DNA from: Micavibrio sp. UBA1672
GTDB lineage: Bacteria > Pseudomonadota > Alphaproteobacteria > Micavibrionales > Micavibrionaceae
NCBI GenBank assembly: GCA_002320665.1
Contig: DCKO01000052.1
Location: 1 to 55,666, forward strand
DNA: 55,666 nucleotides
Reading direction: 5' to 3'
Part shown: in pieces, positions 17,865-27,027 of the stretch
Layout: every line of letters begins with the position of its first letter
Position numbering within the stretch: position 1 is the first letter of the stretch
Made by a program: the position numbers and the translations under genes
Notes under the pieces: generated by a model
Seen by the model: only the letters and a program-made list of their open reading frames with translations
The model's database searches: none
Told to the model about the DNA's origin: nothing

Positions 17865-19586
17865 CTACATCTTGGCAGATGTCGTGACAGGCGGAACACC
17901 TTGCCCACCTTGAACCAGACCGGCTTGCTCATTGGTAAGGGCTTCATCTTGCTGAACAGCCGGTTCTTTTACATTGGCCTCATTTTGCATTTTTCGGGCA
18001 AGTTCCTTGCTATACTCCATCATTTGGTGCATCAAACCACCCTTTTCATAACCATAAACCGTTATGTTCATACTTTGCACGGTCGCATCTTGTCCATCAG
18101 GCAACTTTACCTTCCATTTATCACGTGATGATAATTCCTCACCGAGGCTATCTTCAATTCGAACCCATGACGTAGTAGAATAATCATCATTTCTTACATG
18201 CTGCATTCGATGTGTTGCATCCCAGATATTATCGGAATCAATTTCAAAAAGATGAGGAAAACTACCATTTACACGCATATTAACATCAACAATCATACGG
18301 TCAATCACCATATCAGTCCCCTTAGGCAAATCAGGACGAACCTTAACAACGTCAGAACCCTTATGGCCCTCATCAAGTTCAGCTGCTAAAACCGTTGTAA
18401 CAGAGCCTCTTTTTATATCCGGATCAGCCCCAATCCTTTTATAGGACTCTTCCAAAAGTTTTTGAAACATTTCAGGTTGAAACACACCATGCCCTGCGCC
18501 CCAAACCGTAGTATGACCCGCAAAATTCTCATCATCATACATAGGCTTATCAACGCCTTCGCGCGTCGTCGTATCAATGGTTGCCAATTTAACCAAGGTT
18601 GTAATTTCATCTTCAGTCAACACTGGAAAATTTTGTTCCAAGCGCTGCTCTTGCTCATACATTGCCGCAGAAACATAACCCGCCTGTTCCGGCCCGGAAA
18701 AAGATGTCCCGTCAATATTGGTAACAAAGCCTTTATCATCAAGAGTTGGATTGTCCTCTTTAAACTGCGCAAACATTATTTTATGCAGGCTCTCTGGGTT
18801 GTTCATATATGATTGGACTTTCTGATCAACTTTAGCCTTAAGCCCTTCGTCAGTTTGATATCGTTCCATTTGTTCATAATAAATAGCCTGTTGCCCCGCA
18901 GCTATGGTTTCCTCACTAACCCCATTAGCCGCATTAAACTTTGTAAACAAATCTATTGCACTGTTAATTTCTGTTTTTATTACCCAATCACGAACCAGAT
19001 CCTCATGCCCCTCCAAAGACGGTGCGAGGTCATATAGCTGATACCTGCCCCCATGATTAAACGGGTTATCCGAGGCAAGAGTTGGGTTGATACGACTACT
19101 ATGTTCTTCTATGAAATGCCCTTGCTCATTTTGATTGGCTTCACCGACAACCAGTGTATTTCGTCCAAAATCAGCGACCCTTATTTGGGTAATGTTATTT
19201 GTATCTCCATCATTACCAGCCGCCGCCACATAAATCGGCATTTCTTCCTCGGCAAAGGCTTTCTTATACATATCTACAACCTTACCAGTCGCTAAACCAT
19301 CAGGATTCATAATACTGGCCAAGGCATTCATACCCGAACTAAATGAAACCACATCATATTGTGTAAGCTTATCAATAATCTCTGTTCCAGAAGGCTTAAG
19401 GGGACTTTCCTGCACCAAATCAACAGTCAGAGAATCATTACCCGTTACTTTTCGCAAAGTATCTTCATGAATTTGGCGCGCAACCTCGGCATGCCGAGAA
19501 TACAGACTATATAAATCATATTGAGGCACATTCTCAAAATGCGCGAATTTAGTTGAAGATTCCACCTCTTGCTCTTCGTCAGTCAT
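17865..19586 (-). CDS. Subtilase-like (S8 family) protein
   Basis: 573 residues from the ATG at 19586, which has GGTGAT seven bases upstream; a GTG at 19598 in frame lacks a ribosome site. The S8 marks are YVAAAGNDGD (oxyanion Asn region, about residue 112) and GTSFSGPEQAGYVSAAM (catalytic Ser, about residue 280). A possible His region is SRHAEVARQIHE near residue 30. The Asp block is not recognisable, so the Asp-His part of the triad is uncertain. No signal peptide is seen, and a Gln-rich C-terminus follows a beta-rich domain with DMVIDRMIVDVNMRV. It may be a degenerate or unusual subtilase. An intracellular or non-classically secreted enzyme is possible. Confidence 0.65.
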   Translation of the reverse strand: MTDEEQEVESSTKFAHFENVPQYDLYSLYSRHAEVARQIHEDTLRKVTGNDSLTVDLVQESPLKPSGTEIIDKLTQYDVVSFSSGMNALASIMNPDGLATGKVVDMYKKAFAEEEMPIYVAAAGNDGDTNNITQIRVADFGRNTLVVGEANQNEQGHFIEEHSSRINPTLASDNPFNHGGRYQLYDLAPSLEGHEDLVRDWVIKTEINSAIDLFTKFNAANGVSEETIAAGQQAIYYEQMERYQTDEGLKAKVDQKVQSYMNNPESLHKIMFAQFKEDNPTLDDKGFVTNIDGTSFSGPEQAGYVSAAMYEQEQRLEQNFPVLTEDEITTLVKLATIDTTTREGVDKPMYDDENFAGHTTVWGAGHGVFQPEMFQKLLEESYKRIGADPDIKRGSVTTVLAAELDEGHKGSDVVKVRPDLPKGTDMVIDRMIVDVNMRVNGSFPHLFEIDSDNIWDATHRMQHVRNDDYSTTSWVRIEDSLGEELSSRDKWKVKLPDGQDATVQSMNITVYGYEKGGLMHQMMEYSKELARKMQNEANVKEPAVQQDEALTNEQAGLVQGGQGVPPVTTSAKM

Positions 19587-19697
19587 AACATTTATCACCA
19601 GAATTTATTTATAATTTATCTTTGGAAAAAATTTTATCATAAAGATATTAAGAAAAGCAAATAAACATTAACCATTCCAAGGCGTATAATCCGTTGA

Positions 19698-20564
19698 TTA
19701 TTGGGCCAATTCAACGAATCTGGTTGTCCTTACATCGGCTTCGAATTTCAGGATCAAAACTTTGATAAAGGCCGCCCCGAATTGCAAAATCATACAGGCA
19801 CAATTAATCCAGAGCATCAATAAAACAATGGATCCTGCCGCCCCGAAAACTGATTGCGGAGAGTAAAATTGCAACGCCATCGTAAAAAGCATCTCGCCTA
19901 ACATAATCAAGAAAGAACATAATACCCCGCCTAAAAACGCATATTTGATCTTGATATAGACATCCGGCAAAATCTTGAACATCAACGTAAACAAAAACGC
20001 AATCACCAGAAATGAAAACGCATTTTCAAGCGTTTGCAGAGCTTCAAGCTCCGGAATTTTAGTCGCCAGCCAATTACTGAATAATTTCAAAGCCGTAGAC
20101 AGATACAATGAACACAGTAAGATAACGCCGATCAATATCGCCATACCCATCGCAATAACGCGGTTAATAACTGTCCAAAGTATGGTTTTCTCCGGCTTGC
20201 CTTTCACACCCCAAATCTCGTTGAAGGAATTTTTAAGCTGATTAAACAAACCCGACGCCCCAAATAGCAAAACCAGCCCCCCGATAATCAACGACCATCC
20301 TCCTCCGGCAATCCTTGCACGATCTATGATGTTTTGAATTGTGTTAGCAACGTCTTCGCCGACAAAATCACCGGCAACATTCTGGATTTGCGTACGAACC
20401 ATCTCCTCATCAAGAAAAAACGTTGTGATATACATGATAATAATCATTAATCCAGGCAGTGAAAAAACAGCATAATACGCTGCTGCCGCCCCGTGCATAA
20501 AAGGCGAGTTTTCACTCCACGTCCAGATTGTCTTTTTTGCTATTTCCAACATATATCTAATCAT
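19698..20564 (-). CDS. YihY/BrkB family inner membrane protein
   Basis: 288 residues with about six transmembrane helices. Family marks: HGAAAAYYAVFSLPGLMIIIM at the start, GASGLFNQLKNSFNEIWGVK, LFTLMFKILPDVYIKIKYAFLGGVLCSFL and YSPQSVFGAAGSIVLLMLWINCACMILQFGAAF. The family was once called ribonuclease BN but is now seen as a membrane protein of unknown transport or envelope role. Length and topology are normal. It is transcribed alone; its stop is 100 bases from the start of the subtilase-like gene on the same strand. Confidence 0.92.
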   Translation of the reverse strand: MIRYMLEIAKKTIWTWSENSPFMHGAAAAYYAVFSLPGLMIIIMYITTFFLDEEMVRTQIQNVAGDFVGEDVANTIQNIIDRARIAGGGWSLIIGGLVLLFGASGLFNQLKNSFNEIWGVKGKPEKTILWTVINRVIAMGMAILIGVILLCSLYLSTALKLFSNWLATKIPELEALQTLENAFSFLVIAFLFTLMFKILPDVYIKIKYAFLGGVLCSFLIMLGEMLFTMALQFYSPQSVFGAAGSIVLLMLWINCACMILQFGAAFIKVLILKFEADVRTTRFVELAQ

Positions 20565-20624
20565 ACTTTAGGCTGAAAGCATAAAGATGTTTAGACTAAG
20601 ATGATATTATTAAAAAGATAACCA

Positions 20625-20660
20625 GAAGAAAAAGGCCGTTTACATTTGAAGCGGCCCTTG
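20625..20660 (-). terminator. Rho-independent terminator after the outer-membrane protein gene
   Basis: Minus-strand stem GGCCG/CGGCC (20652-20656 with 20634-20638) with a 13-base loop, followed by TTTTTCTTC. It lies 14 bases past the stop at 20670. Confidence 0.7.
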
Positions 20661-20669
20661 CATTATTTA

Positions 20670-21803
20670 TTAGAAACTATATTGCCAACCAATCGTCAAC
20701 TTCATATCAGTTTCCAGTTGAGGTCCATTCAGATCACGATAAAGCGGAGCAGTCGCTTCAATCGCCACTTTATGCCCTTTAACAACTCCAACCTGACCAT
20801 AAAGATTAATCCCGAGACCAAGCTCTATAACTTCGCCGCCGTAATTATCAGGATCAGCCGTTTGCACAGGGGCCATAATTTGTGAATCAATGCCGTCAAT
20901 TGAATCCTGTGTTGTGCCTGTCACACGCGCAGAGGTACTAATCCATGGCGTCCATTGATAAGCACCCCATGCACTAAGACTATGCTTGTCACCCCATGCA
21001 TAGCCTTCGGAGTTTTCATCTTCAAGACGGATCTCGGCCGAGTACTGTGCCCCCCATCCCCAATCACCTTTGTGACCGGAATAAGTCAAGCCCGGCAAGA
21101 GATCAAACGTGCCCGTACCAAGCTGCATGGCATAAGGCATACGCAACTTCGGACGCATACCCATCGGTGTAAGAACAGTGGCTTCCTCATCAATTGAACC
21201 TGTTGGCAAACTCAGCCCCAAATTGGCATGAACATGATGCATATCATCTTCGAAAAGGCGAATTAAACCCGTCAGCTTGGTATCGCTCCACCCTTCGCTT
21301 TTCGTGGTGAAATTACCGAGAACTGTCGTGCCCATACCACCCGCAAAAGTAATATGATCCATTTCTTTTTCCTCGAAATTGATCATCGCCATAAGGGTCA
21401 GCCAGTCCGAAGGCGCATACATCGCCCCGAACATATGCATCTCCATCGACATATCAGTTGGCACAACACGTAAAGTAGAGGGCTGACCGGTCATACCAAA
21501 GAATCGATTGGCTTCTGTTGTTGCTATCGTTACCGGATCAACGCGGCTCGTCCCATCACGATTACCATCCATATCCATATGCATATAGCGGTAAGAAACC
21601 ATCCAGTCACCTTTCTTGTGCATATGACTGCCCATCATACCAATCGGCACAAGGTCATTATGGTTATGCGTCTCATGACCAGATGAATGATGCATACCCT
21701 CATGATCAATATGCATGGAATGCTCATCAGCAAGAGCAGTTAAAGGATTAAGGCTTACAGTGCAGGCCAAACCTGCGATTAAAAATAGTTTATGCATGCG
21801 CAT
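20670..21803 (-). CDS. Outer-membrane beta-barrel protein with Met/His-rich N-terminus
   Basis: 377 residues. A signal peptide (residues 1-25, ending in ALA) is followed by a His/Met-rich stretch (HSMHIDHEGMHHSSGHETHNHN) that looks like a metal-binding extension. The rest is a barrel-like sequence with alternating residues (GDWMVSYRYMHMDM, APSDWLTLMAMINFEEKEM, TKLTGLIRLF) and ends in a terminal Phe (GWQYSF), the classical outer-membrane C-terminus. Related genes of this putative-transporter type sit in copper-resistance loci. The next gene upstream, a DUF2946 protein, supports a copper link. It probably senses, binds or passes copper at the outer membrane; this is inference. Confidence 0.8.
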   Translation of the reverse strand: MRMHKLFLIAGLACTVSLNPLTALADEHSMHIDHEGMHHSSGHETHNHNDLVPIGMMGSHMHKKGDWMVSYRYMHMDMDGNRDGTSRVDPVTIATTEANRFFGMTGQPSTLRVVPTDMSMEMHMFGAMYAPSDWLTLMAMINFEEKEMDHITFAGGMGTTVLGNFTTKSEGWSDTKLTGLIRLFEDDMHHVHANLGLSLPTGSIDEEATVLTPMGMRPKLRMPYAMQLGTGTFDLLPGLTYSGHKGDWGWGAQYSAEIRLEDENSEGYAWGDKHSLSAWGAYQWTPWISTSARVTGTTQDSIDGIDSQIMAPVQTADPDNYGGEVIELGLGINLYGQVGVVKGHKVAIEATAPLYRDLNGPQLETDMKLTIGWQYSF

Positions 21804-21858
21804 AATATCTTCCTCCTGATTTTGGAAGTTAAAATAAAAAATTAAAATGATAAAAAAA

Positions 21859-22233
21859 TCAGGAAGTTACAGGCGGACCGGTCGAATCATAATCATGGGA
21901 TTTATGACACTGAAAAATAGAATTTTCCTGCCAGAACCGAGAAAAACTCTGCGGATACGATAAAACCAAAATACTGGAATCACTCAAGACAGCCTGATGA
22001 ATATGTCCGGCTATACAAAACATACACGGGCTCTTGGCATGATTTTGATCACCCGCAGGCGCACTACCATTTTGTGGAACAGCAATTGTTTTAAGACCAA
22101 AAGCCGTACAAATCTCCATCAAAAACGCCTCGCCTGATCTGAACTTACAGGCAGGTGAAACACTGACCGCAAGCAAAGCGCAGATCATCAGAAAATTCAT
22201 CAAAATCGTTTTTGGGGTCTTTGGCATGAGCAT
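21859..22233 (-). CDS. DUF2946 family protein, copper-associated
   Basis: 124 residues. The N-terminal hydrophobic segment (about 10-28) acts as a signal or anchor. Family marks are MEICTAFG and SPCMFCIAGHIHQA, with two CxxC-like pairs and His residues that could bind metal. DUF2946 proteins are small periplasmic or membrane-linked products found with copper transport or resistance genes. Two ATGs are possible (22233 and 22227); a 6-bp hairpin TTCTGT/ACAGAA abuts the first. It is 55 bases upstream of the Met/His-rich outer-membrane gene and most likely cotranscribed with it. Confidence 0.75.
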   Translation of the reverse strand: MLMPKTPKTILMNFLMICALLAVSVSPACKFRSGEAFLMEICTAFGLKTIAVPQNGSAPAGDQNHAKSPCMFCIAGHIHQAVLSDSSILVLSYPQSFSRFWQENSIFQCHKSHDYDSTGPPVTS

Positions 22234-22415
22234 TTCTGTAAAACAGAATTTGAACCAAGTCCAGCGCTATTTTCTACAGTCAAATCATAACTTATCCAAA
22301 GGATATAGCGCCATAGAGCTTGATTTCCTTGGCGATTATAGACCCACGGCAGTATAGTCTGGATTATGGCGAATTTTTATGAAACGACATCATACTTGAG
22401 TAAAGGCACTAAATA
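22234..22415. other. Divergent intergenic region between DUF2946 and PodJ-like genes
   Basis: 182 bases between divergent genes. The hairpin TTCTGT-aaa-ACAGAA (22234-22248) lies at the DUF2946 start. No clear promoter or metal-regulator palindrome could be found. Confidence 0.4.
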
Positions 22416-24860
22416 ATGGGTTTCGAACAAACATCAGAAGGACGGGTATTTTTTAAAACCGCGGATAATGACGATCTTCTTCCGGAGACAAAAAAGCTTG
22501 CCGAAACGAAGCCAAAGCCACTGACGGATAATATGAGCAACGGAGCCACGAAAAAAACACCAGCCAAAACATCGGAATCACCGATCAAGGCCAATCAGAC
22601 CCAAATGCAGATTTTGCTGTTATTGAAAAACCTCAATAACAAACTCAAAGATGCACATGACGACAATGATTCTGTCAAAAAGGAACTTGATGAGTATAAA
22701 AAATCCCTCAAATCTCTGGAAGAAAAAGCCGAAAATTACGAAAAAAACTATATTGATCTCGAACAAAAAGTAGCCAAAAAACAAAATGAAATCGGCAAAA
22801 AAGCCACGCGCGTTTCCGAAAGCGTCAAGGATGTTTCCAAGCAAATGGAAAACGCCAAGGCCCTAGTGAAAAAGCTTGAGGAAAAAACCACGGGCCGCGA
22901 AGAAGCACTCGATAGCATCAAGCAAGCCATCGAAAAACAAAAAAAGCTAATCGACGAGCAAAACAAAGAGATTACATCAGAAAAAGAAGTGCAGAAAGGC
23001 CGCGCTCAAGCTCTTTTAAAACGCCAAAAATCACTGGAGAAAATCCAGAAAGATCAAGGGCAGAAAATGGTCGATAATGTCGCGGCCTATGTTGCCCTGA
23101 CCAAACGCGTGAGCGAAGCCGAGGCCCGTAATGAGGCCTTGGACAACAAGCTTGAAGAAACAGCAAGTGAATATCTCAAACTGGACCGCAAGATTGAGAA
23201 AGCACTCGAGGATCGCAACCGCATCTTGAGAAAAATCGAACGCATCGAAAATGCTGTCGTTGAAACCCGCGATGCCTTAAACGCCAAGGCCATGGTCTTA
23301 CTCACCCAGCAAGGCGCTGTTGCAGGGGTCGAATTTCCCAAAATCCCTGATGAAACCCTAAACAGCACGCCGGAAGAATTACAAGCCCGCCTTGATGAAC
23401 AAAATGCTTTGAGTTGGTGGCAAAAACCCATCGAGATCAATTACTATATCCTTGGCATGATCTTGCTGATCGGTTTATTGATTGGCTGGATTATTGGTGA
23501 AATCAGACAGCCCAACACACTTACCCCTTCCACGCCCGTTTACCAATCCGGTCAAGCCGAAGCCCCGCCTAAAATAAAGCTTGGCTCCTTGCCCGATGAA
23601 ACGACCACAGCAAAAAACCAAACCAGCACAGCGGCCCTGCTAGAACATTCACCGGATAATGAAATCGCCTCAGAGGAATTACCACCACCGCCACAAAAAG
23701 AGCATATCAAATCTCGTGAAATCACGAGCGCCAATAACGAAGAACCCGATTTCGGTATAAAAATCCATAAAGGCGCTAATGAAATCAAAGAATTTCAAAA
23801 AGAAGAAGTGCCCAACAATGATATTGACCATATCGATATCAATAACGAAGAAGAAATGCTCGCCGTACTGGAAAACAACCCGAGCAAACTGGCCGCGCGC
23901 CTCAACGAGATCGAGCCAACCCGCAATAATATACCTGTGAAAGAAACGCCGCCCCAAAGGGAAGTCATAAAAGAACCACCTGTGCGCGCAGAGCCAAAAA
24001 ACAGCATTCCAGCCAGTAAACAAGGCTATAAAGAAGCCCTGAAACGCAAGATCAAGCCCGATCCGAACTTGCCGGAAATTGCCCAAAAAATTGAACGCAA
24101 GGCATTCGACGGCGTTCCTGAAGCCCAGCATGATATGGGCGCAATCTATGTTTCGGGCCATGGGCAGATCAAACAGGATTTAGACCGCGCTGTCCTCTGG
24201 TTCACCGAAGCCGCAGCCAATGGCGTGGCCAATGCCAAATATAATCTGGGCGTTTTATACCATCAGGGAATCGGCGTTTCCAAAGATATGGATAAAGCCC
24301 TGAAGCTATACAACGAAGCCGCAAACCAAAACCATCCAGAAGCACAATATAATCTCGGCATCGCAAATATCGAGGGTATCGGCGTGCCCTATAACCCGCA
24401 AAAAGCTGCGCGTTATTTCCAAAATTCCGCCAATCAGGGAATCACCGAGGCCGCTTATAACCTCGGCTTGATCTATGAAAACGGTTTACTAGGCCAGCCC
24501 CAACCCGATGAAGCCCTGATGTGGTATCAAAATGCTGCCGACCAAGGCAGCCCCGAAGCCAAAGCCGCACTTCAACAACTCGCCGATTCTTTAGGTATAG
24601 GACTAGAAGATGTCTCGCGCATTGTTGACAAGCTCCGCGCTGAAAATAAACCAGCAAACAATAATGACTATCAGGACCTTGTCTCCAGCATACAAGGCGA
24701 ACTCATGCGCCGAGGTCTTTATCCCGGCCCCGTTGACGGGGTAAACGGCCCGATGACCGAAAATGCGATACGCTCTTTCCAATCTGCTGCAAATCTTGAT
24801 GTGAATGGTATCCCGACACAGGAACTCTTGAGCTATATGGAACGCTCGGCTGGGTATTAA
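22416..24860 (+). CDS. podJ: PodJ-like polarity/cell-envelope scaffold
   Basis: 814 residues in the order known for Caulobacter PodJ: a cytoplasmic N-terminus with long coiled coil (about residues 65-310), one transmembrane helix (about 341-362, YYILGMILLIGLLIGWIIG), a disordered charged linker, periplasmic Sel1 repeats (about 560-710, e.g. AQHDMGAIYVSGHG, AKYNLGVLYHQGIGV, AQYNLGIANIEGIGV, AAYNLGLIYENGLL) and a C-terminal peptidoglycan-binding domain (about 755-812, RRGLYPGPVDGVNGPMTENA). PodJ recruits polarity and pilus/stalk factors to a cell pole. The gene name is by architecture, not by close sequence match, and a more general Sel1/peptidoglycan protein is possible. The gene ends directly against the next one on the opposite strand. 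Confidence 0.72.
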   Translation: MGFEQTSEGRVFFKTADNDDLLPETKKLAETKPKPLTDNMSNGATKKTPAKTSESPIKANQTQMQILLLLKNLNNKLKDAHDDNDSVKKELDEYKKSLKSLEEKAENYEKNYIDLEQKVAKKQNEIGKKATRVSESVKDVSKQMENAKALVKKLEEKTTGREEALDSIKQAIEKQKKLIDEQNKEITSEKEVQKGRAQALLKRQKSLEKIQKDQGQKMVDNVAAYVALTKRVSEAEARNEALDNKLEETASEYLKLDRKIEKALEDRNRILRKIERIENAVVETRDALNAKAMVLLTQQGAVAGVEFPKIPDETLNSTPEELQARLDEQNALSWWQKPIEINYYILGMILLIGLLIGWIIGEIRQPNTLTPSTPVYQSGQAEAPPKIKLGSLPDETTTAKNQTSTAALLEHSPDNEIASEELPPPPQKEHIKSREITSANNEEPDFGIKIHKGANEIKEFQKEEVPNNDIDHIDINNEEEMLAVLENNPSKLAARLNEIEPTRNNIPVKETPPQREVIKEPPVRAEPKNSIPASKQGYKEALKRKIKPDPNLPEIAQKIERKAFDGVPEAQHDMGAIYVSGHGQIKQDLDRAVLWFTEAAANGVANAKYNLGVLYHQGIGVSKDMDKALKLYNEAANQNHPEAQYNLGIANIEGIGVPYNPQKAARYFQNSANQGITEAAYNLGLIYENGLLGQPQPDEALMWYQNAADQGSPEAKAALQQLADSLGIGLEDVSRIVDKLRAENKPANNNDYQDLVSSIQGELMRRGLYPGPVDGVNGPMTENAIRSFQSAANLDVNGIPTQELLSYMERSAGY

Positions 24861-25880
24861 TTAAAATTCAAGCCCGTCTATTTGAGCATCAGGGGCCTTT
24901 GGCGTAAACATCTCCTGCACACTTACTTCAGAATAGCGATTAAATGTCGAAACAGGTAAAGGGTCTTCTTCCAATGTACGCCCGTAATTTGCCGCGTGAA
25001 TAACATGCGGCGTACCATCATCCGTTTTAACAAGCACAGCAAGCTCAGCCTCATTCGCCCATTTCGGATAACCATCATCCTCAGAAAATCTACTGAATTG
25101 CTTTGCCAAGACATCTTCATCGGCACTGTCCTGACGCTCTACAAGGCGATCTTTGGCCAAAACGGGATCAGCCGTTGTACCCACAACAATCAATTCCTTC
25201 TCTTCCACTTTATTACGCGACAGCCAATCATCAGTTAAACCATCGCCCAATTCTTCTAAAATCACATGAGCCTTTAATTCCTCTGCCCAAGCTTTAATGG
25301 CTGCACCAAGCCCTGTTGCCTCAGCGCGGATTAAGGCAAAAGCAAAGTCATGCCCATGCTCCTCTTTATTCGCCAGATATTCAGGCAACTCGGCCCGAAA
25401 TACATCATAATCCGGCCCCATTAAACGTGATTTTGCTTGCTTGTATTTTTGGAAAACCGTTTCCAGATGATCGTTTTCAAACGGCCTGATAATACCTTGG
25501 CTTTGCTCTTCCTCGATCCTTTTATCAAAGGATGACCTTATCTCTTTTTTGCCAGTCCCTTGCGGTCCGCCAACATAAAACAACATCGCACGCTCGGGAA
25601 TATCCCCTGCAATATGGGCCACAGCTTGCTGTAAAATTTTCCGGCGTAATTCTCGGCGCTCTTCCGAATGATTATTATACCCTGAATTTTCGATGATATA
25701 GGCTTGCTCTTCATCAGAAAAACCATCCAGCCAACGAGAAGGTGTGTCACTATCTCCAGCTTTAAATTTTCTGTGAGCCTCTAATTCTCTTTGAACATAG
25801 AATTCTGCAATTTCCTGAACTTTATCTAAAATATGCTCCGGCACTTCTATGCCAGAGTTACCTTGATCGTGATCATCCAT
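24861..25880 (-). CDS. Zeta-toxin-like P-loop protein
   Basis: 339 residues. The Walker A motif is YVGGPQGTGKKE (about residues 103-114), followed by NDHLETVFQKYKQ and YDVFRAELPEYLANKEEHGH, a pattern like zeta toxins (P-loop then the D-x-x-R region), then EATGLGAAIKAWAEE and a HVILEELGDG block that could be the second strand. Zeta toxins phosphorylate UDP-sugar precursors and block wall synthesis. No epsilon-like antitoxin is adjacent; the nearest neighbours are the convergent PodJ-like gene (stops abut with no spacer) and bioB (divergent). It may be a solitary, self-controlled or secreted relative, or a different P-loop kinase. Confidence 0.55.
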   Translation of the reverse strand: MDDHDQGNSGIEVPEHILDKVQEIAEFYVQRELEAHRKFKAGDSDTPSRWLDGFSDEEQAYIIENSGYNNHSEERRELRRKILQQAVAHIAGDIPERAMLFYVGGPQGTGKKEIRSSFDKRIEEEQSQGIIRPFENDHLETVFQKYKQAKSRLMGPDYDVFRAELPEYLANKEEHGHDFAFALIRAEATGLGAAIKAWAEELKAHVILEELGDGLTDDWLSRNKVEEKELIVVGTTADPVLAKDRLVERQDSADEDVLAKQFSRFSEDDGYPKWANEAELAVLVKTDDGTPHVIHAANYGRTLEEDPLPVSTFNRYSEVSVQEMFTPKAPDAQIDGLEF

Positions 25881-25988
25881 ATTTATGCTCTCTCCAATTG
25901 CGCCGGACTATATAAATTCTAACATATTCTGTCAAACTTTGCCCTCTTTCATATTGCCCTCTTTTAAACACACTGCTAATCTCTGCCC

Positions 25989-26960
25989 ATGACTGAGATA
26001 CACCGTAAAACTTTGGATGAAGTCACCGCACTTTATCACCGTCCCTTACTGGATTTAATCCATGAGGCTTCCTCAATCCACCGTGCAAACCATGACGCGA
26101 ACGAGATGCAAATGTGCACACTCCTCTCGATCAAAACAGGCGGCTGCACGGAAGATTGCGGCTACTGCTCGCAGAGCCTGCATAACAAAGCCGAACTGGA
26201 TAAAGAAATTCTGATGAAGACCGATGACGTGCTGGAGCAAGCGCGCAAAGCCAAGGAATCCGGCTCGACAAGATTTTGCATGGGCGCAGCATGGCCCCGT
26301 GTTTTAGATGGCAAAGCTTTTGATCGCGTATGCGATATGGTCAAAGGTGTAAGCGATATGGGACTAGAAGCATGCTGCACACTCGGCATGCTCACCGAAG
26401 CACAAGCCAAACGCCTTAAAGACGCAGGGCTTAGCGCCTATAATCATAACCTTGATACCTCCCGCGAATTTTACGACAAGGTTATTACCACGCGCTCCTA
26501 TGATGAGCGTCTGGAAACGATCGAAAACGTTGTCAAAGCAGGCATTAATGTCTGCTGCGGCGGAATTTTGGGTCTTGGTGAGAAGGAAGAAGACCGGATT
26601 TCTTTGCTTCATACGCTCTCGAATATGAACCCGCAACCCGAAAGCGTTCCAATCAATATGCTTGTCCCCGTCAAGGGCACACCGATGGAAGATAATGCCC
26701 GCCTTGATATTTTTGAGTGGATCAGATGCATTGCCGTAGCCCGTATCCTGATGCCCAAAACGATGGTGCGCCTATCCGCAGGCCGCCTTGAAATTTCCAA
26801 GGAAGCGCAAGCCCTCGCCTTTTTAGCAGGAGCCAATGCAATCTTCACAGGTGAAAAGCTTCTGACGACACCAAACCCTGAAAAAGATGCCGATTACGGT
26901 TTGCTGGCCGAGCTTGGCATCAAGCCTAGAGCACCGTTTAAAGAGGAACAAGCTGCATAG
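25989..26960 (+). CDS. bioB: Biotin synthase
   Basis: 323 residues. It is a radical SAM enzyme that inserts sulfur into dethiobiotin in the last step of biotin synthesis. The 4Fe-4S motif is CTEDCGYC (about residues 54-61), with SLHN after it, and GSTRFCMGAAWR-like (TRFCMGAAWP), YNHNLDTSREFY, CCGGILGLGE and VRLSAGRLE further on, all characteristic. The [2Fe-2S] ligands in MGLEACCTLGM and NVCCGG are present. No bioA, bioD or bioF gene is adjacent, so biotin genes are scattered. No SD is evident at the ATG (CTGCCC precedes). Length and ends are normal. Confidence 0.96.
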   Translation: MTEIHRKTLDEVTALYHRPLLDLIHEASSIHRANHDANEMQMCTLLSIKTGGCTEDCGYCSQSLHNKAELDKEILMKTDDVLEQARKAKESGSTRFCMGAAWPRVLDGKAFDRVCDMVKGVSDMGLEACCTLGMLTEAQAKRLKDAGLSAYNHNLDTSREFYDKVITTRSYDERLETIENVVKAGINVCCGGILGLGEKEEDRISLLHTLSNMNPQPESVPINMLVPVKGTPMEDNARLDIFEWIRCIAVARILMPKTMVRLSAGRLEISKEAQALAFLAGANAIFTGEKLLTTPNPEKDADYGLLAELGIKPRAPFKEEQAA

Positions 26961-26961
26961 A

Positions 26962-26995
26962 AAAGACGCCCATTAATAAAAATGGACGCCTTTCT
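26962..26995 (+). terminator. Terminator after bioB
   Basis: Stem AGACGCCCAT with ATGGACGCCT (two mismatches) around an 8-base loop, followed by TTTCTTCTTC. It starts directly after the bioB stop and may also serve the convergent glutathione transferase gene. Confidence 0.65.
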
Positions 26996-27027
26996 TCTTC
27001 ACTTCCAACATCGAGAGAATTTATTAT

